A DNA stretch of 6,823 nucleotides from Methanobacteriota archaeon (GTDB lineage Archaea > Thermoplasmatota > Poseidoniia > Poseidoniales > Poseidoniaceae), in contig PBOE01000013.1 of assembly GCA_002725275.1 (NCBI GenBank), forward strand, positions 20,768-27,590. The letters run 5' to 3'. The number at the start of each line of letters is the position of its first letter. Position 1 is the first letter of the stretch. Below the pieces are notes generated by a model. That model worked only from the letters and a program-made list of their open reading frames with translations. It was not told where the DNA came from and ran no database searches. The position numbers and the translations under genes were made by a program. Below are positions 1 through 5,954 of this stretch, piece after piece.

Positions 1-3000
1 GTGCGAATGGCAAACGTCCATTCAAAATCACTCTCAGAGGCGTTGGCGTCGTGGTCCTTTGGGTCCTCGAGGCGCTCAGCCCTGCAGAGTTCAAGCTCGT
101 AGGCAACAGCGGTTTCCGGACCGCTTGGGATGTGAGAATATTCGATTTCAAAGGGCTGGGGGCTGTTATCGCGCAGCGGCGTGACATAGGTATCGCCGTA
201 CTCAAAGAAACGGTCCATCCGCAGGTCGGTGTAGTACTCGGCGCTTCCCTGCACCGCTGCGTCAACCGGGTCGAGTGTGAGAATGAAGTTGGCGGCCAGG
301 GTGAGCGGCGGTTGTGGGGCGACGTTGGTGATGCTGAAGGAAAACGGCACGGATTGACCACGGGGCAAAAACAAGGTGTTGGGGGCGGTTGAGGACACGG
401 CCCAGTCCAAACTCGGTTGCGTCAAACCTCCCTCCAAAAGGGTGTAGGTGAGGTTCACCTGCACGTCTTTGTTGCCGGTGTTGGTGAATTCCACGTCCCA
501 CGTTCTGTCGATACCGCGATGGTATTCCATGGTCGATGGCCAGTTTTCAACCTCGACCATAAACAACGGTGCGACCATGAATCGGAAGGAATGAACCTTC
601 AGCTCTTCCTGCGTGGTGGCGTTGAGGATTCGGAGGGTGACAGGATACACAGCCCCGTTGACCATGCTGTCATCGTCCGAAAGGGCCGGGACCTCCACGT
701 CAAACGTTCCCGTGTGTGCGGCACCGACGTTCAGCTGCAACGGTAGCACGGCGGGCGTCACGGTCCAATCGCCGGCCACCGTGGTCTCAACGATGATGTC
801 CTCGATCAGGTTACCGTTGTTGATGATGGAGAAATCAACGGTTTGGGTCTCGCCCGGGATGACACCGATTTCTGTGAGAGTGTCAACCACCAAGCCGTGC
901 TGTTCGCTGATGTTTCCGAGAATGTTCGCCGAGAGGTTCAGGCCGGAGTCGACATTGGACACCCATACCGTTGCGAAGTAGTTAGCGGCGGCCAGTGCAT
1001 CGGTGGTGGGGGACAGTCGAACGCGCACGGTTGACTCGTAGCCCGCACCGATTTGCACGACCGTTGGCGTTTCGAGCACGAACTCAATCTCACCAGCGTT
1101 TGAGGTGTCAAGGTAGACGCCAAAGGTCGCCGGCGTGTTGCCGTCGTTGCTGATGATGACACTCGTGGTGATGGTCTCGCCGATGGACATGTTCACGGTT
1201 TGGCTGCTGGGGGAGAGCGAGGCGTTGACCTTCTCGCCGACGCGTACCGGGACATCAAAGGAGTTGATGTAGACGCCCGATGACATCTCATAAACGTCGA
1301 CACCGATGACCTCAATGCTGTTGGCCGGCGCTTCGGGGTCGGTGGTGAGGATGAGCGGGAAGGTGGCGACATGGGTCGTTGCATTGGAGGGGTAGTCCGC
1401 CACGTCCGCCGGTACATCCGTCACGGTGGTGGAGGGCATGATGCTGCTGGGGCTGAAAGAGACCTCCCAGCCGTCGGGGATTTGGTTGTTCAGCACCAAG
1501 CGGTAGGACGTCATGTTGTTCCCGGTGTTGGCAAGGTCGATGTCGAACGTGGTCTCCTCACCGACCATGGCGTCAAGCGTCGTGCCGTTGTGACCCTCCA
1601 CGCCCAACACCGGCGGGATGTTGATGGTCAGGGTTTGCGAAATGGACGTGGGAATCACGTTGGCGCTGCTGTGAGCGGCCCCCAAGGTGGGCGTGGCCGT
1701 GATGGGAATGGACAGCGAACCGGCCACCGAAAAGTCGTCCGCCGGCCCTTGGATTGTCAAGGTCGCTTGACGTGTTTCGCCGAGGGACATGCCAGGAAGG
1801 GAGGTGGTGGGGAGGCCAACCGCCCAGCGAGCGGCCTCCGAGAAACCGCCCGACGAATCCGAGGTGAACACGGGCGTGCCGAGGGCCAAGGTGGCGTCCA
1901 CCGTCTCGTCCAATTCGGTGATGAGGTTGTGGCGCACCTCAACGTCCAGCTGGAGGACTTCGTCCAGGCCGCTGCCCTGTTGCGCTTGGAGCACCTGTTG
2001 CACCGTCATGTCGATGGATTGCGTGGGCAGACCGGGGTCAACCACGATCACCGGCAGGATGCGGACGGGCGTGGCGTTGACTTGAGGTACGCCCCCGTTC
2101 ACGGACACGGCTTGGGCCCACACGGACATCGTGTCGCCCGCACCGTTGTATTCAGCGTCCACGAGCGGGTTCTGAATCACCGGCGGCGTCACGGTTAAGG
2201 TGACGTTGACGGCTTCACCGGGCTGAAGCGTACCCGTGGTGGCCGAGGAGAAGGAGAGGTCCCAGTTGATGGGGTTGGTGGAAATGCCGGCGTTCAGCGA
2301 AAAAGACGTGGGGGCATTGCCATCGTTGCGGACCTTGACCTGCAGGGGCGTGGGGTTGCCGGGCGTGAGCGATTTGGTGTCGCTGTCCATCTCCACCGTC
2401 CCATCGTAGGACTCACTGGCCACCACAACCGTCGAGACGCTCTTGGCGAAGGAGCCCCCGTTGGAGGTGATGCGAAGAGTGACGACTTCGGAATGGGTAC
2501 GCAGGGCCGTGGCCGGCACCGTGACGTCAATGAACACGTACGTGGTGTTGCCGGCGGGCACGGTTGGCGTGGAGGGCGTGGGGGTGATGCCCGTCACCCA
2601 CCATTTGACGCCCGACACGTTGACCTGATAGTCATCCACGCTCACCCCTGTGTTTTCAATGGCGTAGGTGAGCACGGCGGTTTGTCCGGGCTCTACGCTG
2701 CGGTCGTGGGCTGCGATGATGTCAAAGTCATAGTTGGAAAACACCACCCGCTGATTCAGGAATTGAATGGATTTCTCCCAGTTCATGCCCGAAACGTGCA
2801 TCTCACCAACGACGTCCCATTGCCCCGTCAAGGACGTGGCATCGAACTGCATGAACACGGGGTAGAGGCTCGGCCCCACCGTGTGGAGCGAACCGGGGCG
2901 AACCACCGGCACGATGTTTGAGGGTCTGGAGAACGTGTTGCTGGGGTTGCCGACTTCGGTGAAATTGAGGAAGAATTGCGCCGATTGGTTCTTGACACCG

Positions 3001-3566
3001 TCGTTGCGAACGCTGACGTTGAAGTCGTGGACGGTTTGGGACCACACCACGCTGCTGGCGCCGCTGGTTGGCTGAGGGATGTCCACCACGGGAACGCTGC
3101 TGTTTTGGTAGCGACTGACGTTGACGATCATCTGGTCTTCGTTGTTGGAGGGGTCAATGTCGCCGCCGATTGAAACGCGGGCTTTCAAAATCTGATTGGC
3201 GCCGAGGGTAGCCGACCACGAAAAGACGGAAACGGCGCTCGAGGCCCCTGCTGCAATGACGCCAAGGTCGGTGCTGTCCAACACCACGTCGCCTGAGGTC
3301 GCGGTGCCTTGGAGCAGCAGCGTGAGCGATGCTTGGCCTGCGCCCAAACCGATGTTTTGGACCTGGACTCGGACGACATGAGTGGCGTCCTCGACTTCAA
3401 TGCCACCGCCGAGGTACATTGAACCCGCATCGTCAAGCGTGAAGGACGACACCACAAAGTCGGGGTTTGAGCGGCCGTTGTCAGCCACGGCGAGTGGCGT
3501 GAGGGTGGCGAGGAGCATGACCGCCACCAGCGCCAGCGGAACCGTGGGCTTAGACAGGGTCGGCAC
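1..3566 (-). CDS. Large secreted surface protein with NEW3/CARDB-like Ig-fold repeats (3' end beyond the window)
   Basis: The frame is open from 3566 to base 1 without a stop, giving 1188 residues and continuing off the left edge. Residues 1-28 look like a Sec signal peptide: a short n-region with Lys6, a hydrophobic core, then AVA before Asp29. The rest is Ser/Thr/Val-rich beta-type sequence with repeated N-T-G or N-D-G motifs about 110-130 residues apart, as in NEW3 and CARDB domains. There are 18 N-X-S/T sequons and a single cysteine (C1161), which fits an extracytoplasmic, possibly glycosylated protein. The role is probably cell-surface structure or adhesion; no catalytic motif is visible. 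A membrane anchor, if any, would lie beyond the window. The start is uncertain. GTG 3566 preserves the signal peptide but overlaps the GGAGG. CTG 3557 is better spaced. ATG 3518 would destroy the signal peptide. The gene overlaps the end of the upstream gene at 3550, suggesting co-transcription. Confidence 0.9.
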   Translation of the reverse strand, partial: MPTLSKPTVPLALVAVMLLATLTPLAVADNGRSNPDFVVSSFTLDDAGSMYLGGGIEVEDATHVVRVQVQNIGLGAGQASLTLLLQGTATSGDVVLDSTDLGVIAAGASSAVSVFSWSATLGANQILKARVSIGGDIDPSNNEDQMIVNVSRYQNSSVPVVDIPQPTSGASSVVWSQTVHDFNVSVRNDGVKNQSAQFFLNFTEVGNPSNTFSRPSNIVPVVRPGSLHTVGPSLYPVFMQFDATSLTGQWDVVGEMHVSGMNWEKSIQFLNQRVVFSNYDFDIIAAHDRSVEPGQTAVLTYAIENTGVSVDDYQVNVSGVKWWVTGITPTPSTPTVPAGNTTYVFIDVTVPATALRTHSEVVTLRITSNGGSFAKSVSTVVVASESYDGTVEMDSDTKSLTPGNPTPLQVKVRNDGNAPTSFSLNAGISTNPINWDLSFSSATTGTLQPGEAVNVTLTVTPPVIQNPLVDAEYNGAGDTMSVWAQAVSVNGGVPQVNATPVRILPVIVVDPGLPTQSIDMTVQQVLQAQQGSGLDEVLQLDVEVRHNLITELDETVDATLALGTPVFTSDSSGGFSEAARWAVGLPTTSLPGMSLGETRQATLTIQGPADDFSVAGSLSIPITATPTLGAAHSSANVIPTSISQTLTINIPPVLGVEGHNGTTLDAMVGEETTFDIDLANTGNNMTSYRLVLNNQIPDGWEVSFSPSSIMPSTTVTDVPADVADYPSNATTHVATFPLILTTDPEAPANSIEVIGVDVYEMSSGVYINSFDVPVRVGEKVNASLSPSSQTVNMSIGETITTSVIISNDGNTPATFGVYLDTSNAGEIEFVLETPTVVQIGAGYESTVRVRLSPTTDALAAANYFATVWVSNVDSGLNLSANILGNISEQHGLVVDTLTEIGVIPGETQTVDFSIINNGNLIEDIIVETTVAGDWTVTPAVLPLQLNVGAAHTGTFDVEVPALSDDDSMVNGAVYPVTLRILNATTQEELKVHSFRFMVAPLFMVEVENWPSTMEYHRGIDRTWDVEFTNTGNKDVQVNLTYTLLEGGLTQPSLDWAVSSTAPNTLFLPRGQSVPFSFSITNVAPQPPLTLAANFILTLDPVDAAVQGSAEYYTDLRMDRFFEYGDTYVTPLRDNSPQPFEIEYSHIPSGPETAVAYELELCRAERLEDPKDHDANASESDFEWTFAIR
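312..3461 (-). repeat. Array of nine NEW3/CARDB-like protein repeats
   Basis: Eight clear copies of the motif hydrophobic-x-hydrophobic-x-N-[T/D/N/I]-G mark the repeats at residues N71, N188, N305, N414, N680, N807, N916/N917 and N1029 (counted from GTG 3566). A ninth, degenerate copy (VEVRHN) sits near residue 546, where the period predicts it. Spacings are 117, 117, 109, about 132, about 134, 127, 109 and 113 residues. Several copies add a downstream Trp in a W-x-[V/L] context: W323, W435, W581, W700, W934 and W1055. Many then have a P-G or similar turn and a final strand ending near V-P. This follows the NEW3/CARDB layout. The repeats diverge strongly at DNA level, so this is an old domain array and not a recent tandem duplication. 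The limits given are approximate. Confidence 0.75.
3483..3566 (-). other. Signal peptide of the surface protein
   Basis: Residues 1-28 counted from GTG 3566 comprise a short polar start with one lysine (K6), a hydrophobic stretch from about residue 9 to 25 containing LALVAVMLLA, and an A-V-A motif at 26-28 before Asp29-Asn30. This is the standard form of a signal peptidase I cleavage site. No lipobox cysteine is present, so it is not a lipoprotein signal. The call supports a start upstream of ATG 3518, because starting there would leave only 12 residues before the cleavage site. Confidence 0.75.
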
Positions 3567-3987
3567 CTCCACGCTTGGGTTCGCTGAAGCGATCGATGGT
3601 GACGGATTTACCCTGTCGCTTCCACTGGGCGAGCAGTTGCTGAAGCAGAGCATCGTGTTCGTTATCGGAGATGCCGAGGCGGCGGCGTTCTTCCCAGAGA
3701 AGAAGCTGTTCGGTTCGAGTGAGGAGGGCGTCCCGGAGGTAGAGTTCCAAGGTTCGTCGGTAAGCGTCACGGTCGGAAATGGCGTAAACGATAGCGTCCC
3801 CGGGAACCTGATCGGCCCGGTTTTGAATCATGTTGCCGAGCATCAGGGCTTCATCGTAGCTCAACAGTCGCTTGTCGAGGTCAGTTTGGATGCTGCTGGC
3901 GATTTCCTGAAGCGTGTATTTGGTGTTGGCACGCTGGATTTTCTTGAAGTGTCGACGCGCACGTCTTGACATACGTCCGCCGACCAT
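3550..3987 (-). CDS. Hypothetical 145-residue charged helical protein
   Basis: I do not recognise a family. The protein opens with a strongly basic segment (around residues 6-17, MSRRARRHFKKIQ). The remainder is rich in Leu, Glu, Arg and Gln and should be largely helical. It has no signal peptide, membrane segment or cysteine, so it is probably cytoplasmic. The basic N-terminus could bind nucleic acid, but that is speculation. Codon use is balanced and typical of a real gene. ATG 3987 is the longest start; ATG 3972 (residue 6, just before the basic run) is a reasonable alternative, and neither has a strong Shine-Dalgarno sequence. A TATA-like TTTGAATAA lies about 23-31 bases upstream of ATG 3987, which would suit a short-leader or leaderless transcript. 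Its 3' end overlaps the start region of the secreted repeat protein by about 17 bases, so the two are probably one transcription unit. A longer open frame on the opposite strand here reads like a shadow. Confidence 0.8.
   Translation of the reverse strand: MVGGRMSRRARRHFKKIQRANTKYTLQEIASSIQTDLDKRLLSYDEALMLGNMIQNRADQVPGDAIVYAISDRDAYRRTLELYLRDALLTRTEQLLLWEERRRLGISDNEHDALLQQLLAQWKRQGKSVTIDRFSEPKRGGADPV
3566..3570 (-). promoter_or_regulatory. GGAGG ribosome-binding sequence inside the end of the upstream gene
   Basis: The minus strand reads GGAGG at 3570-3566, inside the last codons of the 145-residue gene (the Gly-Gly near its C-terminus). It lies directly against the in-frame GTG at 3566, which shares its last G, so it cannot serve that codon with normal spacing. 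The first in-frame codon at a normal distance (8 bases) is CTG 3557. Either a non-standard CTG start is used, or the surface protein is translated by coupling from the upstream gene. Confidence 0.5.
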
Positions 3988-4174
3988 AAGTCCCTACTGG
4001 TACTGGCAGTTATTCAAAGAATCGGTTCCTTACCCATGAATCACCCGGAATGACTGACTTTTTACCCATATCGCATATTCGGGCCATAGAACCCCTCTTC
4101 TGTCGAAATATGGTTGGTTTTTGTATCAAAAAACAAAGCAACTGCTAAAGTGGCCGTCCATGGAGTTGTGTACC
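3988..4174. promoter_or_regulatory. Divergent intergenic promoter region
   Basis: This 187-base, comparatively AT-rich gap separates the leftward surface-protein pair from the rightward peroxiredoxin operon, so it must hold both promoters. On the minus strand, TTTGAATAA (4018-4010) is a TATA-like element 23-31 bases from ATG 3987. On the plus strand, CGAAATATGG (4104-4113) and the T-rich/A-rich stretch 4117-4136 are candidates for the peroxiredoxin promoter. The octamer TTACCCAT occurs at 4030-4037 and 4062-4069 in the same orientation, 32 bases apart. An imperfect dyad with ATAT arms around CGC lies at 4065-4083. No small gene, tRNA or hairpin followed by a T-run was seen. The individual elements are weak; the promoter role of the region follows mainly from the gene layout. 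Confidence 0.55.
4162..4165 (+). promoter_or_regulatory. Shine-Dalgarno GGAG for the peroxiredoxin
   Basis: GGAG lies 9 bases before ATG 4175 and decides the start. Longer in-frame alternatives exist at ATG 4160 and TTG 4121. The first would put this site inside the gene; the second would add an 18-residue Lys/Gln-rich leader outside the usual peroxiredoxin fold. Confidence 0.6.
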
Positions 4175-4660
4175 ATGACCGAAACGGTTGAACTCAGCGC
4201 TGGCGATGTCGCCCCCGGCTTTTCCGCCGTGGACGAACACGGAAAAGAACACACCCTGCAAACCTACCTCGATGAGGGAAAGACGGTGATCCTCTACTTC
4301 TACCCCAAGGACTCCACCCCAGGGTGCACGACACAGGCCTGTGATTTCCGAGACAACATGGGGCGCCTGAACGGCGAAGATTACGTGGTCCTCGGTGTTT
4401 CAAAGGACTCTGCCAAATCCCACCAGCGCTTTGTTGAAAAGCAAGAATTGAACTTCCCGCTGCTGGTGGACGAAGACCTCGCCCTTCACAACGCCTTTGG
4501 GACGTGGCGCCTGAAGATGAACTACGGTCGAGAGTACATGGGAAGCGCCCGCTCAACCTTTGTGATTCAACCCGACGGAACGCTGGCATGGTGCCGCTAC
4601 AACGTCAAGGCCAAAGGCCATGTCAGCATGCTGATGCGCGAACTCGGTCTTGGCGAGTGA
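4175..4660 (+). CDS. bcp: Peroxiredoxin, Bcp/PrxQ type (thioredoxin-dependent thiol peroxidase)
   Basis: This 161-residue protein has the normal Bcp/PrxQ length. It reduces hydrogen peroxide and organic hydroperoxides in the cytoplasm using electrons from a thioredoxin-like donor. The active-site block at residues 41-60 includes YFYPKDSTPGCT, with Thr48 and peroxidatic Cys51. Cys56, five residues on, matches the resolving cysteine of the atypical 2-Cys (C-x4-C) subgroup. R126, in SARSTFVI, corresponds to the conserved active-site arginine, and the thioredoxin-fold strands VILYFYP and VVLGVS flank the site. A third cysteine, C140, is not part of the usual mechanism. The gene heads a plus-strand cluster: the next gene starts 9 bases after its stop, suggesting an operon. 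The start at ATG 4175 was chosen for the upstream GGAG and because it begins the standard fold (AGDVAPGF). Family assignment is very secure; the in vivo reductant is unknown. Confidence 0.96.
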   Translation: MTETVELSAGDVAPGFSAVDEHGKEHTLQTYLDEGKTVILYFYPKDSTPGCTTQACDFRDNMGRLNGEDYVVLGVSKDSAKSHQRFVEKQELNFPLLVDEDLALHNAFGTWRLKMNYGREYMGSARSTFVIQPDGTLAWCRYNVKAKGHVSMLMRELGLGE

Positions 4661-4663
4661 GGT
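4659..4663 (+). promoter_or_regulatory. Shine-Dalgarno GAGGT for the acyltransferase
   Basis: GAGGT overlaps the TGA of the peroxiredoxin gene and lies 6 bases before ATG 4670. The placement suggests translational coupling of the two genes. Confidence 0.55.
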
Positions 4664-4669
4664 TGTCCC

Positions 4670-5155
4670 ATGACGGATCTCCCCCTCTCGGGCCAACGCG
4701 TTGAGCTGGACGACGCCGTCGCATGGTGGCCCTGCCACATCGGACGCGACGCAGTCATCGGGAAGGGGAGTTCCATCGGTGCACTGGCTCATGTCGGCCA
4801 GCGAGTGGTGTTGGGAGAAGGCTGTAAAATCCAAGGCAGCGCCTACATCGCCGACGATTGCCGACTGGGCGATGGCGTGTTCATCGGGCCCGCAGCGACC
4901 ATTCTCAACGACAAGTTTCCGCCCTCCAACGACCGTGGAAAATGGCAACCGGTCCACGTTGGAGACGAAGCGGTCATCGGCGGGAACGCCACGGTGGTGC
5001 CGGGAAACAACATCGGTGCACGAGCGGTCCTCGCCGCCGGTGCGGTCCTCACCCGTCCGCTTCCAGCCGGTGAGGTTTGGGGGGGCAACCCAGCAACCTT
5101 CATGATGACGCGTGACGAATATGAAGCACGGAGAGGGGCTGTCCATGACCGATGA
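4670..5155 (+). CDS. Left-handed beta-helix (hexapeptide) acyltransferase, WbpD/WlbB/QdtC-like
   Basis: The protein has 161 residues and is built from hexapeptide repeats [I/V/L]-G-x4 across about residues 23-80 and 95-127 (for example IGRDAVIGKGSSIG, VHVGDEAVIGGNATVV). These fold into a left-handed parallel beta helix that acts as a trimer. The interruption at residues 79-94, with N80-D81-K82-F83-P84, matches the N-D-K-[Y/F]-P loop of enzymes that N-acetylate amino-sugar nucleotides, such as UDP-2-acetamido-3-amino-glucuronate N-acetyltransferase. The family asparagine in this loop has been proposed to contact the substrate amino group. The end, GAVLTRPLPAGEVWGGNPA, is the typical closing segment that contributes to acetyl-CoA binding. 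The likely role is transfer of an acetyl group from acetyl-CoA to an amino sugar for a surface glycan; the exact substrate is not readable. No aminotransferase or oxidase partner is in the window. The gene sits between peroxiredoxin and flavin-reductase genes, and its last 11 bases overlap the latter. Confidence 0.92.
   Translation: MTDLPLSGQRVELDDAVAWWPCHIGRDAVIGKGSSIGALAHVGQRVVLGEGCKIQGSAYIADDCRLGDGVFIGPAATILNDKFPPSNDRGKWQPVHVGDEAVIGGNATVVPGNNIGARAVLAAGAVLTRPLPAGEVWGGNPATFMMTRDEYEARRGAVHDR
5133..5138 (+). promoter_or_regulatory. Shine-Dalgarno GAGGGG for the flavin-reductase gene
   Basis: GAGGGG, in the purine run 5130-5138, lies 6 bases before ATG 5145 and within the 3' end of the acyltransferase gene. 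It supports ATG 5145 over the in-frame GTG 5112, which has no such site. Confidence 0.6.
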
Positions 5156-5954
5156 GCGAACCGCCGTGGCTGCGTTTCTGAAGAAATGCAACGTCTACGC
5201 CGAGGCGTCCATCGCCCGGAAAAGGGAGCGTGGCGAACTGGACGACATCGCCTCGTGGGAGTCGTACATCGAATTCAACAACCACGCTCTTGAAGAGATC
5301 GCCAACGGCACCCTCGACAAATGGTTCACGCCCACCGAACCCACCGAGCCACCTCTTCTGCGACTCGACGTTGATGCCATGGAACACGTCGAGCGAAGCA
5401 CGTGGCTGAACAGCGTGCTCTCGCCGCGACCCGTGGTGGTCGCCGGGACGGTCGATGAGGACGGTCGCCGAAATTTTGCACCGCTATCGTCCGTGATGCA
5501 GGTCTCAACCGCCCCGCCCTACCTCACGGCCTCGCTTTCCATTCACAGGGACAAGCGCCCGCGCGACACCCTGCAGAACCTCCGAGCCACCGGCAAGGTC
5601 GTGCTCAACGTGATGCCCCCCACGGCACGAGGCGCCACCATCGTTGACGAAACCGCCACCCCGCTTCCCCTCGGCGAGGACGAAAGCGGTTTGTTGGACC
5701 TCGAAACCCTCAACGAGCAACCCCTGCTGATTCATGAATCGGTGGCTGCCATCGAAGCGACCTTCGTGGAAGAGCACCCGCTTCCCGAGGCCGTGGCGAC
5801 GCTGGTGATCTTGCGGGTCAATGCGGTGTGGTTCTCGTCCTCAACCCTGCCGAGCGGCGGCCTCGACGTGCTGTGTCAGCACGGACGGGACGACATGACC
5901 CCCTCACCTCAGGGGTGGACACAGCGGGTGTTGAAGCACTACGGCCCGGCTTGA
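5145..5954 (+). CDS. Flavin-reductase-like FMN-binding protein with an N-terminal extension
   Basis: The protein has 269 residues. About residues 84-248 match the flavin-reductase-like split-barrel family (DIM6/NTAB type). Visible hallmarks are SPRPVVVAGTVDEDGRRNFAP at its opening, followed by the strand around SVMQVSTAPP, the LSIHRDKRPRDTLQNLRATG segment that in this family contacts the FMN phosphate, and VVLNVMPP. These proteins bind FMN non-covalently and use NAD(P)H or act as flavin-dependent oxidoreductases; the specific reaction cannot be read. Residues 1-83 precede the domain and are unusual. They are helical and charged, with an FNNHALEEI...GTLDKWF segment at 44-61 and a Pro/Thr/Glu linker (62-70). 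I do not recognise this part. The tail, GLDVLCQHGRDDM (239-251), is where family members carry a residual R-x-G-G region. It is the third gene of the operon, overlapping the acyltransferase by 11 bases, and its end overlaps the convergent epimerase gene by 16 bases. Confidence 0.9.
   Translation: MTDERTAVAAFLKKCNVYAEASIARKRERGELDDIASWESYIEFNNHALEEIANGTLDKWFTPTEPTEPPLLRLDVDAMEHVERSTWLNSVLSPRPVVVAGTVDEDGRRNFAPLSSVMQVSTAPPYLTASLSIHRDKRPRDTLQNLRATGKVVLNVMPPTARGATIVDETATPLPLGEDESGLLDLETLNEQPLLIHESVAAIEATFVEEHPLPEAVATLVILRVNAVWFSSSTLPSGGLDVLCQHGRDDMTPSPQGWTQRVLKHYGPA

Noticed and set aside
1371..2198. A 275-residue plus-strand open frame within the surface-protein gene
   Set aside because: It is rich in Arg, Gly and His with no domain sense, and lies opposite a frame with clear NEW3-like repeats. 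It is an antisense shadow of GC-rich coding sequence.
3382..3969. A 195-residue plus-strand open frame opposite the 145-residue gene and the signal peptide
   Set aside because: It covers the ends of two genes that make sense on the minus strand, including a signal peptide. Its composition is that of a reverse-complement shadow, and it has no convincing ribosome-binding site or domain.
4121..4174. Longer peroxiredoxin start at TTG 4121 or ATG 4160
   Set aside because: The added residues have no counterpart in Bcp/PrxQ proteins, and GGAG at 4162-4165 is correctly spaced for ATG 4175 only.
5112..5144. Longer flavin-reductase start at GTG 5112
   Set aside because: It has no Shine-Dalgarno sequence and would increase the overlap with the acyltransferase gene, whereas GAGGGG is well placed for ATG 5145.
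4553..5191. A 212-residue minus-strand open frame
   Set aside because: It runs antisense across the peroxiredoxin end and the whole acyltransferase gene, both of which have unmistakable family motifs.
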